Assembly (NCBI GenBank): GCA_028710565.1
Contig: JAQTTV010000005.1
Coordinates: forward strand, 85,000-148,999
Direction: 5' to 3'
Source: Gallionella sp.
GTDB taxonomy: Bacteria; Pseudomonadota; Gammaproteobacteria; Burkholderiales; Gallionellaceae
Length of the DNA: 64,000 nt
The notes beneath the pieces are model-generated. The model was not told where the DNA came from, did no database searches, and was given only the letters and a program-made list of their open reading frames with translations. Below are positions 38,686 through 47,609 of the stretch, piece by piece (position 1 is the stretch's first letter; every line of letters starts with the position of its first letter). The translations under genes were made by a program, and so were the position numbers.

Positions 38686-40005
38686 ATGAGAGCATCTGTT
38701 GCTATTTTTGTTGCGGCAGCCGGGTTTCATCAGGCAAACGCAGCTGACCTTCTGGAAGTCTACTTCGCAGCGCAGTCCGGTGATCCGGTCTTTGCCGGTG
38801 CGCGTGCCGCACAACAGGCAGGTCAGGAAAAACTGCCACAAGGACGCGCACTGCTGATGCCCGTCATCAGTCTTAATGCAAACAGCACACTCAACGATCA
38901 GACGACGCAGTATCGCGGAGCAACGCTCTTCCCAAGTGGGAATCATCGCTATAACAGCAACGGTTATGGCGTGACATTGGTTCAGCCCTTATTTCGCCAG
39001 CAAAACTGGTTGGCCTACAGCGAGGCCGAATTGCAGGTCGCACAAACCGAGGCACAATTCAAGATTGCCGAACATGACTTGATTTTGCGCGTCGCACAAG
39101 CCTATTTTGATGTATTGGTCGCGCAGGATGCTGTGCAACTGGCCGATGCTCAAAAGACAGCAATCACCGAGCAACTCGAGCAAGCCAAACTTAATTTCAA
39201 AGTGGGTACTGCGACCATTACCGACACCCATGAAGCGCAAGCACGCTTTGATCTGACCAGCGCCCAGGAAATTGCTGCGCAAAACAATCTGGAGATCAAA
39301 CGCCAAACTTTGCGACAACTTGTCAATGTCATGCCGCAACGTCTCAAACCACTCGGCAAGGAACTCAAACTGAAAGCACCACAACCCGCTGATATGGAGA
39401 CGTGGGTAGATGTTGCGCAAGTGAATAATCCTCAACTTGCCATCGCAAAATCGGCAGCCGAGTTGGCAGCGAAGGAAGTCACCCGTAATTTGGGTGGACA
39501 TTTGCCTACATTGGATCTGGTCGCCAATTACTCTACGAACCACGCCAATGGTGGCAGTTTCGGTGTGGGAAGTGACAGTACGAACAAGAGCATCGGCGTG
39601 CAATTCAACTTACCACTGTTTCAAGGTGGTGCGATCAGTTCGAAATGGCGCGAAGCACAAGCTAACCGCAATCGCTCCGAAGACGAATTGGAAAACACCC
39701 GCCGTAGCGTTGCAACGCAAACACGTCAAGCCTATCTGGGAGTACTCAACGGTGTTGCGCAAGTAAAGGCGCTGCAGCAGGCGCTTATATCCAGCCAGAA
39801 GGTTCTGGAGGCGAGTAAATTGGGGCAGCAAGTTGGTGTGCGCACCAATTTGGACGTACTCAATGCGCAACAACAGCTTTTTTCGACACGCCGTGATTTG
39901 TATCAGGCGGAATACAGTTATCTGTTAAGTCAGTTACGGCTGAAGGCATCTGCCGGATCATTGGCTGAGCAAGACATCGTTGAAATCAATCAGATGCTGT
40001 ATTGA
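38686..40005 (+). CDS. TolC-family outer-membrane efflux protein
   Basis: A 439-residue outer-membrane channel with a short signal peptide ending ANA. It has two repeats of the helical-barrel domain, each with a VAQAYFDVLVAQDAVQLADA-type or ALISSQKVLEASKLGQQ-type helix. The mature start DLLEVYFAAQSGDPVF is the type-I secretion TolC signature. It is the last transporter component of the adaptor-permease-ATPase operon and should form the exit duct. ATG 38686 is chosen because it gives the cleaner signal peptide; 38665 is possible. Confidence 0.88.
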   Translation: MRASVAIFVAAAGFHQANAADLLEVYFAAQSGDPVFAGARAAQQAGQEKLPQGRALLMPVISLNANSTLNDQTTQYRGATLFPSGNHRYNSNGYGVTLVQPLFRQQNWLAYSEAELQVAQTEAQFKIAEHDLILRVAQAYFDVLVAQDAVQLADAQKTAITEQLEQAKLNFKVGTATITDTHEAQARFDLTSAQEIAAQNNLEIKRQTLRQLVNVMPQRLKPLGKELKLKAPQPADMETWVDVAQVNNPQLAIAKSAAELAAKEVTRNLGGHLPTLDLVANYSTNHANGGSFGVGSDSTNKSIGVQFNLPLFQGGAISSKWREAQANRNRSEDELENTRRSVATQTRQAYLGVLNGVAQVKALQQALISSQKVLEASKLGQQVGVRTNLDVLNAQQQLFSTRRDLYQAEYSYLLSQLRLKASAGSLAEQDIVEINQMLY

Positions 40006-40143
40006 GCGAGCAGATCTTCACTATGCCCATTATTCAGCAAAAGCCTATGGAGGCGTAAAAGCAAACAGGTATGCCGCCATGCCTGCTTTGGTTGATAACG
40101 TATCTCGGCGGCGGGATACAGCAACTTTATAAGGAGTATTGTT

Positions 40144-40728
40144 ATGAGCAGTGCAATTTGTGCTTCAGGGGGGTGTTCTTCGACGACGATGAGTGGCATG
40201 AGCGGGATGCAGCGCCCAGATCCGTCGAAAATGACCGACAAGCTATTTTCTAAACTGGATACGAAAGGCCAAGGTTACCTTGAGAAGAGTGATTTTCAGA
40301 ATGCCTTTAATAAAGCCTCGTCGACGGGTTCTTCAAACAGTTCGTCCAAAATAGACGATGCATTCAAGGCGATGGATGTTGATGGAAACGGCAAAGTTAC
40401 CAAGCAGGAAATGACGGACAGCGTTAAACAAGTCACTGACCAACTCGTCAGCCAATTGCAAAACATGCGTATGAGCGGCAATGGGGGTTCAACTCAACAA
40501 ACACCGGGTAGTCCCAAAAGTTTTGATGCAGCAGACAGCAATCAAGATGGGCAAGTCAGTGCGCAAGAAGCCATTGCCTATCAAACATCGAATGCAAGCA
40601 CATCTTCTGCAAGTGGCGCACAGAACAGCGATGGTGGTGTAATGCTTCGTATTATGGAGTTGGCAAGGTCTTATGGGGCATCCGCTCCAGGCTCCCAAAG
40701 TGCGAGTAGCATTTCCGCAATAGCGTAG
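40144..40728 (+). CDS. EF-hand calcium-binding protein, 194 aa
   Basis: Three EF-hand loops are visible: a degenerate one, DTKGQGYLEKSD, from residue 39; a canonical DVDGNGKVTKQE from 78; and a canonical DSNQDGQVSAQE from 131. Ser/Gly/Thr-rich linkers separate them. No signal peptide is evident; the N-terminus is Cys/Ser/Met-rich. TATAAGGAG precedes the ATG. It follows the efflux operon by 138 bases. Calcium binding is well supported by the loops; the cellular role is unknown. Confidence 0.82.
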   Translation: MSSAICASGGCSSTTMSGMSGMQRPDPSKMTDKLFSKLDTKGQGYLEKSDFQNAFNKASSTGSSNSSSKIDDAFKAMDVDGNGKVTKQEMTDSVKQVTDQLVSQLQNMRMSGNGGSTQQTPGSPKSFDAADSNQDGQVSAQEAIAYQTSNASTSSASGAQNSDGGVMLRIMELARSYGASAPGSQSASSISAIA

Positions 40729-40732
40729 TACA

Positions 40733-40757
40733 ACGGGGGCAAGTCTTGCGCCCCCGC
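40733..40757 (+). terminator. GC-rich stem-loop after the EF-hand gene
   Basis: CGGGGGCAAG and CTTGCGCCCCCG pair with a small bulge around a one-base centre. It begins four bases after the stop codon at 40726-40728. There is no U-run, so termination strength is uncertain. Confidence 0.5.
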
Positions 40758-40941
40758 CTTGGCTAGTTCAGCTTGTTTTATGACGCTCAGAAAAATGTAT
40801 CCGCAATGTTGTTTGGAGGATATGGCGAAAGCATGCTCGACTATAACCTGAAAATCCCGACATAATTACGTTACAGTTTTTCAATCGTAAGATAACCAAT
40901 AGCAATCAAACCTACAACCTACGTTAACCAAAGGATTCAAC

Positions 40942-41376
40942 ATGAAAAAACTATTGATCGTGACAGCATCTGTCATTAGCCTAGCCATTGCGGCTTCACA
41001 GGCATTAGCGAGCGAACCGCTTGAGTTTCAGGGCACAATGAAAAAACTGGGTACTCAAATGCAAACAATTACCAGTGCAATTGCCCGGGAAAACTGGGAG
41101 TTGGTAGACGAAACTGCTCATAAAATTGCTGAGCACGCACAACCACCGGCGGAAGAAAAGCAGCGCATTGTGGCATTTATGGGCTCCAATATGGCCAAAT
41201 TCAAGGCATTTGACGGACAAACGCATGAGGCTGCACATGAGGTGGCGGAAGCTGCCCAGGTGAAAAACGGGCAAAGCGTGATCGCAGCCTTCCAAAAACT
41301 ACAGACCAGCTGCCTTGCCTGCCATCAGGCCTTCCGTCCTGCATTCACGGAGCATTTCTACGGAAAATCAAAATAA
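40942..41376 (+). CDS. Class II c-type cytochrome, copy 3
   Basis: A 144-residue secreted protein with a signal peptide ending ALA-SEP. It has FQGTMKKLGTQM, aligning with the Met-containing helix of copies 1 and 2, and the haem site CLACH (from residue 124) followed by PAFTEHFYGK. It is 38 bases upstream of another single-haem protein, so the pair may be cotranscribed. The three copies probably arose by duplication within this region. Confidence 0.85.
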   Translation: MKKLLIVTASVISLAIAASQALASEPLEFQGTMKKLGTQMQTITSAIARENWELVDETAHKIAEHAQPPAEEKQRIVAFMGSNMAKFKAFDGQTHEAAHEVAEAAQVKNGQSVIAAFQKLQTSCLACHQAFRPAFTEHFYGKSK

Positions 41377-41414
41377 GCTATATTGTTACGAACATCTATT
41401 TGAAAGAAAATATC

Positions 41415-41885
41415 ATGAAAAATTGTAAATTAAGCTGGAGTCTGGTTGTTGTTTTATCCATTATCGTTGCGCTGTTAGGTTACAAATTTACCGTAGGCGA
41501 AGTGCAACCATCCGATGATGGTCGTCAGGCTCTCATGTTGAGTAAGGACGAACGCAATGCGTTGTTGCTTGAGATGCGTAACTGGTTGCAAAACTCACAA
41601 GCCATATTGGCAGCGGCATCCGAGAAGGATTTCGATACCGTCATTAAATCAGCAAAAGCATCCGGAATGGCGGCAGAAGCCGATACACCAGGTTCGTTAT
41701 TCAGAAAGATCCCTGCTGAGATGAAAGCGCTCGGCTTTGGAACACGCAAGAAATTTGACGAAATTGCCGCCGATGCAGAGCAGTTCAAGGACAGCAATCG
41801 TACCGTCGCCAAATTGAGTGATGCGATGAATAACTGCGTCGCTTGCCATGCGACCTACCGGTTTGTTGAAACGATTCAAAAGTAA
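41415..41885 (+). CDS. Class II-like c-type cytochrome, divergent
   Basis: A 156-residue protein with an N-terminal signal/anchor (about residues 8-25) and one C-terminal haem motif CVACHATYR (from residue 141). It has helical regions like class II cytochromes but shares little with the three close paralogues. ATG 41415 is preferred over TTG 41400. Following copy 3 closely, it may exchange electrons with it. Confidence 0.75.
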   Translation: MKNCKLSWSLVVVLSIIVALLGYKFTVGEVQPSDDGRQALMLSKDERNALLLEMRNWLQNSQAILAAASEKDFDTVIKSAKASGMAAEADTPGSLFRKIPAEMKALGFGTRKKFDEIAADAEQFKDSNRTVAKLSDAMNNCVACHATYRFVETIQK

Positions 41886-41952
41886 ACGGGTACTGTATCG
41901 TTGCCTGATTCAGACGCCAGCCGCTGACCTTCCACAACGGTGGTGTCTTGAT

Positions 41953-43086
41953 TTACCGAAGCATTTTTGTCATCTGGCTGCGCTCACCGACATATTCTCC
42001 CGTCAGCACAAATCCGGTCATTTTGTTCTGCTCGTCGAAGAATCCCATCTTCACGCCCTGACCAGAAGCCATGACCTGCCATGCGCCCGCCGCATCGCGC
42101 GCCACCGGCAACACCGCGACGGGATGAACCGGCGTTTTCACGACCACGGGCATGGCGGGGAAATTCACGCGCGTCTCTTCAGCATTCAGGATGCTCGCCA
42201 ACGCTCTCCCGGCATGCATGACGGGCAAGACGAATGGCAGTACGCGGCCTTCAATCTCGGCACAATCGCCCAGCGCGAAGATCGAGTCGTCATCCGTGCA
42301 CAGTCGTTCGTTCACCACGATGCCGCGATTCACATTGATCCCCGCATCACGCGCCAACTGGATACGCGGACGCAGACCGATTGCGGATAACACGAGATCG
42401 GCATGAACCACCGTGCCACCGGCAAGCGTGAGCGCGTAACCGGAGGTTGCCTTATCTATACGCTGTACCGCCGTGCCAAAGCGCCAGGTCACGCCCAGTT
42501 TGGTCAAGGGTTCCAGCAATTGTTTACCCGCTTGTTCCGGCATCAGGCTGGCAAGCGGATAGGGGCCGGGGTCAATCACCGTGACGGCGTATCCGGCGAC
42601 AGCGAGATCATTGGCGAATTCGCAGCCAATCAAACCGCCACCCATGATCGCGATGGATTTGGCCGTTCCAAGCGCATCACGCAACTGCGCGTAATCCGTC
42701 AGGTCGTTCACCGATAACACCGCACCCGTCGCATCCCCTTGCAGCGGAATGCGTATCGGGTCCGCACCTAATGCCAGTATCAATCGGTCATACTCAAGCG
42801 CCCCTGAGCACGTGTCCAACCTTTTTTCGTGACGATGGATGGCACGCACGTCAGTGTGCGCCAGCAAGGTGATGCCAAGTTGTTTGGCCATCTCCGATGC
42901 AGGCGTCAACACCAGACTTGTCGCATCCTTGTTTTGAGCAAAAGCATTCGATAACATTGGTTTGGAGTAATAATCACCGCTGTCGCGCGACACCAGCGTG
43001 ACGGGTATATCGCGATTCAGTTTACGCAACTCTCGCACCAGCGTGTATCCCGCCAGACCGCTGCCCAGCACAATGACAGGTTTCAT
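41953..43086 (-). CDS. FAD/NAD(P)-dependent rubredoxin reductase
   Basis: A 377-residue flavoprotein. The N-terminal FAD motif is VLGSGLAGYTLVRELR (a GxGxxG variant), the central NAD(P) motif is IAIMGGGLIGCEFANDLAV and the late FAD-binding segment is SIFALGDCAE. It is 24 bases from a rubredoxin gene on the same strand, with rubrerythrin beyond, so it should reduce rubredoxin from NAD(P)H to feed peroxide reduction. It is close in form to the rubredoxin reductases of alkane and oxidative-stress systems. Confidence 0.85.
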   Translation of the reverse strand: MKPVIVLGSGLAGYTLVRELRKLNRDIPVTLVSRDSGDYYSKPMLSNAFAQNKDATSLVLTPASEMAKQLGITLLAHTDVRAIHRHEKRLDTCSGALEYDRLILALGADPIRIPLQGDATGAVLSVNDLTDYAQLRDALGTAKSIAIMGGGLIGCEFANDLAVAGYAVTVIDPGPYPLASLMPEQAGKQLLEPLTKLGVTWRFGTAVQRIDKATSGYALTLAGGTVVHADLVLSAIGLRPRIQLARDAGINVNRGIVVNERLCTDDDSIFALGDCAEIEGRVLPFVLPVMHAGRALASILNAEETRVNFPAMPVVVKTPVHPVAVLPVARDAAGAWQVMASGQGVKMGFFDEQNKMTGFVLTGEYVGERSQMTKMLR

Positions 43087-43110
43087 ACATACCCCCTTTC
43101 TTCCCGCAGA

Positions 43111-43275
43111 CTAAATTTCGACCATCTCAAAATCGGCTTTTGCAACGCCGCAGTCAGGACAAGCCCAATTATCCGGGATGTCCGTCCAGGCCGTGCCGGG
43201 TTTGATGCCTTCTTCCGGCAGGCCGGATGCTTCGTTGTAAATAAAACCGCACACCACACATTGCCAAACTTTCAT
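43111..43275 (-). CDS. Rubredoxin
   Basis: A 54-residue protein with both iron-binding cysteine pairs, C6-x2-C9 and C39-x2-C42, and the usual [12 protein letters not shown] segment. ATG 43275 has AGGAG at good spacing. It sits between rubrerythrin and the reductase, so it carries electrons from one to the other. Confidence 0.95.
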   Translation of the reverse strand: MKVWQCVVCGFIYNEASGLPEEGIKPGTAWTDIPDNWACPDCGVAKADFEMVEI

Positions 43276-43294
43276 GTCGTTCTCCTGATTTACA

Positions 43295-43768
43295 TTAAGC
43301 GGAAATTTTTGCCAATACCGCACGGTACTGATTGGCATGGCGCTCTTCCACCTTTGCCAATGCCGCAAACCGTTTGGCTGCCTTTTCCAGCGTCGCCTTG
43401 AACAGCTCGGCATGCTCCATTGATTCTTCGATCTGTTGCGTTATCTCTGATGCTGCCGCTGCATCGCCTTCCTGCTGAGCGGTCTTGAGGAAGCCTGGGT
43501 ACATCTCGGTGTATTCGTAAGTCTCGCCTTCGATTGCCATCTGCAAACAGCGTTGCGTGGTCATTCCGACTTTGGGATAAAGCAAATCGAGATGCCCCAG
43601 CGCGTGTTGCACTTCCTGATTGGCTGTTTCCTCGAATACCTGCGCGGTTTCTTCGTCGCCCGCCGCACGCGCAATTTTGGCAAAATAGCGGTACTTGATA
43701 TGCGCCATTGATTCCCCGGCAAATGCCGCTTCAAGATTGGCGATCGTCTTAATTTCTGGTCGTCCCAT
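43295..43768 (-). CDS. Rubrerythrin-like di-iron protein without rubredoxin tail
   Basis: A 157-residue ferritin-like four-helix protein. Glu/His ligands appear in [44 protein letters not shown] and VEERHANQY. It lacks the C-terminal rubredoxin domain of classic rubrerythrin, which here is provided by the separate rubredoxin gene 19 bases downstream. It probably reduces hydrogen peroxide. ATG 43768 is preceded by AGGAG. The divergent neighbour is oxyR. Confidence 0.9.
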   Translation of the reverse strand: MGRPEIKTIANLEAAFAGESMAHIKYRYFAKIARAAGDEETAQVFEETANQEVQHALGHLDLLYPKVGMTTQRCLQMAIEGETYEYTEMYPGFLKTAQQEGDAAAASEITQQIEESMEHAELFKATLEKAAKRFAALAKVEERHANQYRAVLAKISA

Positions 43769-43900
43769 GATGTTCTCCTGTTCAGTAGATAAATAACGTG
43801 TTTTGTTTGCCACAGCCGCACTATAGGCAAGGCTGATTGATATATCTAATTGATTATTTAAAGCAGTGTGATTTACAATACAAATCAACAGGAGCGATTC
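43769..43900. promoter_or_regulatory. Divergent rubrerythrin / oxyR control region
   Basis: 132 bases between divergent starts. An AT-rich, partly symmetric stretch around 43838-43860 (GATATATCTAATTGATTATT) has the ATAG-like spacing of OxyR sites, but a matrix scan is needed. LysR-type regulators usually bind such divergent regions. Confidence 0.4.
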
Positions 43901-44806
43901 ATGACCCTCAACGAACTACGTTATATCGTCGCCGTCGCGCAGGAACTCAACTTCCGGCGTGCCGCAGAAAAGGCTTTCATCAGTCAGCCTGCATTGTCTC
44001 TGGCGATACAAAAGCTGGAAGATGAGTTGGGCTTGAAGATCTTCGAGCGCGGCAAGAGCGAGATAACCATCACCCCGGTCGGCAACGCCATCGTCGAACA
44101 AGCGCAGCGCGTGCTGGAGGAAGCCGAGCGCATCCGCGAAATTGCCGCGCAAGGGCAGAGTCAGTTCGCCGCACCGTTGCGCGTCGGCCTGATTTACAGT
44201 ATCGGCCCTTATCTGTTGCCCGACCTGATTCCCGCACTGAAGAAAGTCGCCCCCGAAATGACGCTGGAAGTGGAAGAAAACATCACAGCGAATCTGGACA
44301 CCTTGCTGCGCAACGGAAAGCTGGATGTCATCATCATCGCGCTGCCGTTCGGCGATGCAAGTATCCTCACCCGTCCTTTGTATGACGAAGCGTTTGAGAT
44401 TGTGGTCAACAACGAACACCGGTGGGCAGCCCGGCGCAGCATCAAGGCTCATGAATTGACAGAAGAAAAGGTACTCCTGCTGGATTCAGGTCATTGTTTC
44501 AGCAATCAGGTGGCCGAAGCATGCCCAGAACTTAACCGCAAAGGCGCGGAGATACAACAAGGCACTTCACTGGAAACCATACGCAACATGGTCGCTTCCG
44601 GTCTGGGCGTCACGGTGCTGCCCGCCTCGGCGAACAGCGCGCGCTATCTCAGCCGCTTGCTGAAAGTCATCCCGTTCGCCAAACCGGTGCCGTCGCGGCG
44701 CATTGCACTGGCATGGCGCAAGAGTTTTGTGCGCACACAGGCCATCGAAGCGCTGGCAGAGGCTATCGCTCAAGCCAGCATCACCGGAATCAAACACTTG
44801 CCATAA
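43901..44806 (+). CDS. oxyR: OxyR hydrogen-peroxide-sensing regulator
   Basis: A 301-residue LysR-family regulator. The N-terminal helix-turn-helix includes NFRRAAEKAFISQPALSLAI. The C-terminal domain has redox cysteines at 199 (DSGHCF) and 208 (AEACPE), the same numbers as E. coli OxyR Cys199 and Cys208. This strongly supports thiol-disulfide sensing rather than a generic LysR. It is divergent from the rubrerythrin-rubredoxin-reductase genes, its probable targets. Confidence 0.9.
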   Translation: MTLNELRYIVAVAQELNFRRAAEKAFISQPALSLAIQKLEDELGLKIFERGKSEITITPVGNAIVEQAQRVLEEAERIREIAAQGQSQFAAPLRVGLIYSIGPYLLPDLIPALKKVAPEMTLEVEENITANLDTLLRNGKLDVIIIALPFGDASILTRPLYDEAFEIVVNNEHRWAARRSIKAHELTEEKVLLLDSGHCFSNQVAEACPELNRKGAEIQQGTSLETIRNMVASGLGVTVLPASANSARYLSRLLKVIPFAKPVPSRRIALAWRKSFVRTQAIEALAEAIAQASITGIKHLP

Positions 44807-44972
44807 ACCTTAAAACAGCAGTTCAAGCCACATCAATAGCGGCTCCGTGAGCGTCTTAGCTCACCTAGTCCGCATCCTTTTCAAATCCGACCGCTCGCTA
44901 ACGCTGCGCTAATTATTGATTGCTATCTTCACAACCACGCGAATATCCGCGCGACTTGAAGGAGCGATCATC

Positions 44973-45305
44973 ATGAAACAAAAATATAATCTACTGGCAT
45001 TTGCCACTTTTTCAGTGGCTGCCATTGCAACCGCCTATGCCGCGATTTCCCCGGAGAACGATGCGCTTGCAATTGCATCGGCAAAGGTCGGCTTGACGCA
45101 AGCGGTGACAAGCGCCGAGCAATATATCGGCGGAAAGGCTGCCCGTGCAGAGTATGAGCAGCACAAGGGACAGTGGGTGTTTGATGTCGAAGTGGTCAAG
45201 GGCGGGCAGGTCATGGACGTGAAGGTCGATGCGGCGAGCGGCAAAGTCATTTCTGCTGCCGAAGACAAAACGGATCGTGACGACAAGCATGACAAGGCCG
45301 ATTGA
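44973..45305 (+). CDS. PepSY-domain periplasmic protein
   Basis: A 110-residue protein with a signal peptide ending AYA-AIS and one PepSY domain (IASAKVGLTQAVTSAEQYIG, then WVFDVEVVKGGQVMDVKVDA) and a charged Asp/Lys/His tail. AGGAG precedes ATG 44973. PepSY proteins near QseBC-like two-component systems are frequently part of metal- or membrane-stress responses. A terminator follows, separating it from the membrane-protein operon. Confidence 0.82.
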   Translation: MKQKYNLLAFATFSVAAIATAYAAISPENDALAIASAKVGLTQAVTSAEQYIGGKAARAEYEQHKGQWVFDVEVVKGGQVMDVKVDAASGKVISAAEDKTDRDDKHDKAD

Positions 45306-45321
45306 TCGGCACACCAACGCT

Positions 45322-45354
45322 AAAGCCGGTGCGGCATCACTGCACCGGCTTTTT
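45322..45354 (+). terminator. Rho-independent terminator after the PepSY gene
   Basis: An 11-bp stem AAAGCCGGTGC with its exact complement around a nine-base loop, ending in a T5 run. It lies 17 bases after the PepSY stop and 47 bases before the next start. Confidence 0.85.
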
Positions 45355-45400
45355 CTCAATCGGACAATATCCATCTGAAAATTTTCGGGAGAATATCCAA

Positions 45401-46171
45401 ATGAACACCCCTGCGCGCGAAGGCGCCATACAGATGCTGAACAAAGTTCCAGAAGTCACGCTCTACTTCTGGATTATCAAAATCATGTGTACCACGGTCG
45501 GCGAGACCGCTGCCGATTTTCTGAACTTTGATTTGCAGTTCGGCCTGACGGCGACTTCTGTCGTGACCAGCGTCCTGCTGGCTGTTTTCCTGTTCATGCA
45601 ACTGCGCAGTAAAAGCTATGTGCCGTGGTTATATTGGCTCGTGGTGGTGCTGATCAGCACCGTCGGTACATTGATAACGGACAATCTCGTAGATAATTTT
45701 GGTATTGCGTTGGAAACCACCACCATCGTATTCAGTCTGGCACTCGCGGCAACCTTTGCGGCGTGGTACATCAGCGAAAAGACGCTTTCTATCCATTCCA
45801 TATTCACGAAAAAGCGCGAACTGTTCTACTGGGCAGCGATTCTGTTCACCTTTGCGCTGGGGACGGCAGCCGGTGATCTGGCGGCAGAAGGATTGAAGCT
45901 GGGCTATGCGAATTCTGCCGTGATGTTTGCCGGAATGATAGGGTTCGTCACACTAAGCTATTACGGCTTCAAGGCGAATGCCATCGGTGCATTCTGGATT
46001 GCCTATATTTTGACCCGTCCGCTGGGCGCATCGTTGGGCGATTACCTGATGCAGCCGAATATGAATGGCGGAATTGGTTTGGGTGCCGCCCTCACGAATG
46101 CCGTTTTTTTGTCCTGCATCATTGGATTGGTAATTTATATGACTGTCACGCGCAAAAAAATTGAGGAATAA
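45401..46171 (+). CDS. COG4705-type membrane protein, first paralogue
   Basis: A 256-residue inner-membrane protein with about eight spans. A unit recurs four times: TTVGETAADFLNFDLQFG, STVGTLITDNLVDNFGI, FALGTAAGDLAAEGLKLGY and TRPLGASLGDYLMQP, each with a Gly followed by a conserved Asp in or next to a span. This is the pattern of the uncharacterised COG4705 membrane-anchored family. It is followed two bases later by a paralogue and then a two-component system. The function is unknown; the buried repeated Asp suggests ion handling, an inference. Confidence 0.75.
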   Translation: MNTPAREGAIQMLNKVPEVTLYFWIIKIMCTTVGETAADFLNFDLQFGLTATSVVTSVLLAVFLFMQLRSKSYVPWLYWLVVVLISTVGTLITDNLVDNFGIALETTTIVFSLALAATFAAWYISEKTLSIHSIFTKKRELFYWAAILFTFALGTAAGDLAAEGLKLGYANSAVMFAGMIGFVTLSYYGFKANAIGAFWIAYILTRPLGASLGDYLMQPNMNGGIGLGAALTNAVFLSCIIGLVIYMTVTRKKIEE

Positions 46172-46173
46172 AC

Positions 46174-46932
46174 ATGAACGACACAACCAAAAATGCGTTG
46201 AGCAAAGTACCGGAAGTGACTTTTCTCTTCTGGCTCATCAAAGTCTTTGCCACCACACTGGGCGAAACCGGTGGCGATGCGGTTTCCATGTCGATGAATC
46301 TGGGCTATCTGGTCGGCACGGGAATTTTTTCCACGATTTTCATTATCGCAGTGGCGGCCCAGATCAAGGCCAAGGGCTTTCACCCGTTTATGTACTGGAC
46401 GACCATCATCGCAACGACGACCGTCGGCACAACCCTGGCGGATTATGCAGATCGTTCGCTGGGCATCGGCTATGCAGGCGGTTCATCGCTGTTGTTTATG
46501 CTGTTGATGGCCTCTCTGGCCATCTGGTATCGGACACTCGGCTCGGTATCGGTTAACACTATCAGCTCTCCCAAGGCCGAAATATTTTATTGGACGACAA
46601 TCATGTTTTCCCAGACACTGGGCACGGCGCTGGGCGATTGGACAGCGGATACGGCAGGTCTGGGCTACGGGGGCGGCGCAATGGTGTTTAGTGCGCTGCT
46701 GCTGCTCGTTGTCGCAGCGTATTACCGGACAAAAATCTCGCACACGGTACTGTTCTGGGCGGCCTTCATCCTCACCCGACCGCTGGGTGCGGTCGTAGGC
46801 GATTTTCTGGACAAGCCGGTTGATGCTGGCGGGCTGGCCTTAAGCCGTTACACTGCGTCGGCAGCGCTGCTGATATTTATTGTCGCCTGCATCCTGATCT
46901 TCGAACACCGGGCAGCTCAAAAAGCCCATTAA
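46174..46932 (+). CDS. COG4705-type membrane protein, second paralogue
   Basis: A 252-residue paralogue with the same fourfold unit: TTLGETGGDAVSMSMNLGY, TTVGTTLADYADRSLGIGY, QTLGTALGDWTADTAGLGY and TRPLGAVVGDFLDKPVDAGG. The N-terminus KVPEVTFLFWLIKVFATTLG matches the first protein closely, so the pair arose by tandem duplication and may form a heteromer. It is 14 bases upstream of the response regulator, suggesting an operon under that regulator. Confidence 0.75.
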   Translation: MNDTTKNALSKVPEVTFLFWLIKVFATTLGETGGDAVSMSMNLGYLVGTGIFSTIFIIAVAAQIKAKGFHPFMYWTTIIATTTVGTTLADYADRSLGIGYAGGSSLLFMLLMASLAIWYRTLGSVSVNTISSPKAEIFYWTTIMFSQTLGTALGDWTADTAGLGYGGGAMVFSALLLLVVAAYYRTKISHTVLFWAAFILTRPLGAVVGDFLDKPVDAGGLALSRYTASAALLIFIVACILIFEHRAAQKAH

Positions 46933-46946
46933 AGGGAGTTAATGCG

Positions 46947-47609
46947 ATGCGGATATTACTGGTTGAAGACGATAACATGATCGGGGCTGCGGTGTCGGTC
47001 GCGCTGAAGGATGCAGCCTATGCCGTGGACTGGGTCAAAGATGGCATAACTGCCGTCGGCGTGCTTAAAAACGGAGAACATCAGGCTGTATTGCTTGATC
47101 TGGGCTTGCCCGGTCGCGACGGATTGGAAGTGCTGCGTCGCCTGCGACTTGACGGCAACACGATACCTGTTATCGTCATCACCGCGCGGGATGGCGTAAA
47201 AGACCGGATCGAGGGATTAGACTTCGGCGCGGATGATTATCTGGTCAAACCTTTCGACATCAATGAGTTACTGGCGCGGCTGCGTGCGGTCATCCGTCGT
47301 CAGGGCGGACAGGCAGCACCACTGCTCGGCAACGGTCGTGTGACACTCGATCCGGCAAACCATCGAGCCCAATGCGGTGACACAGCGGTGATTCTGAGTG
47401 CACGCGAGTTCGCGCTGTTGCATGCGCTGTTACTGCGCCCCGGTGCGATACTCGCCCGTGCTGAGCTGGAAGAGCGTATTTATGGTTGGAACGAGGAAGT
47501 AGAAAGCAATGCAGTGGATTTTCTGATTCACGGCATACGAAAAAAACTCGGGGCAGATGCCATCAAGAATGTGCGCGGTGCAGGATGGATGGTGGAGAAA
47601 TCAGCATGA
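46947..47609 (+). CDS. QseB/PmrA-like response regulator
   Basis: A 220-residue OmpR-type regulator with a receiver (acidic D8-D9, phosphoacceptor Asp51 in LLDLGLPGRDG, Lys in DDYLVKPFD) and a winged-helix domain ending FLIHGIRKKLGADAIKNVRG. Its stop overlaps the kinase start by four bases. It belongs to the QseB/PmrA/TctD subgroup by its LLDLGLPGRDGL segment. Likely targets are the membrane-protein pair and PepSY gene just upstream. Confidence 0.88.
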   Translation: MRILLVEDDNMIGAAVSVALKDAAYAVDWVKDGITAVGVLKNGEHQAVLLDLGLPGRDGLEVLRRLRLDGNTIPVIVITARDGVKDRIEGLDFGADDYLVKPFDINELLARLRAVIRRQGGQAAPLLGNGRVTLDPANHRAQCGDTAVILSAREFALLHALLLRPGAILARAELEERIYGWNEEVESNAVDFLIHGIRKKLGADAIKNVRGAGWMVEKSA

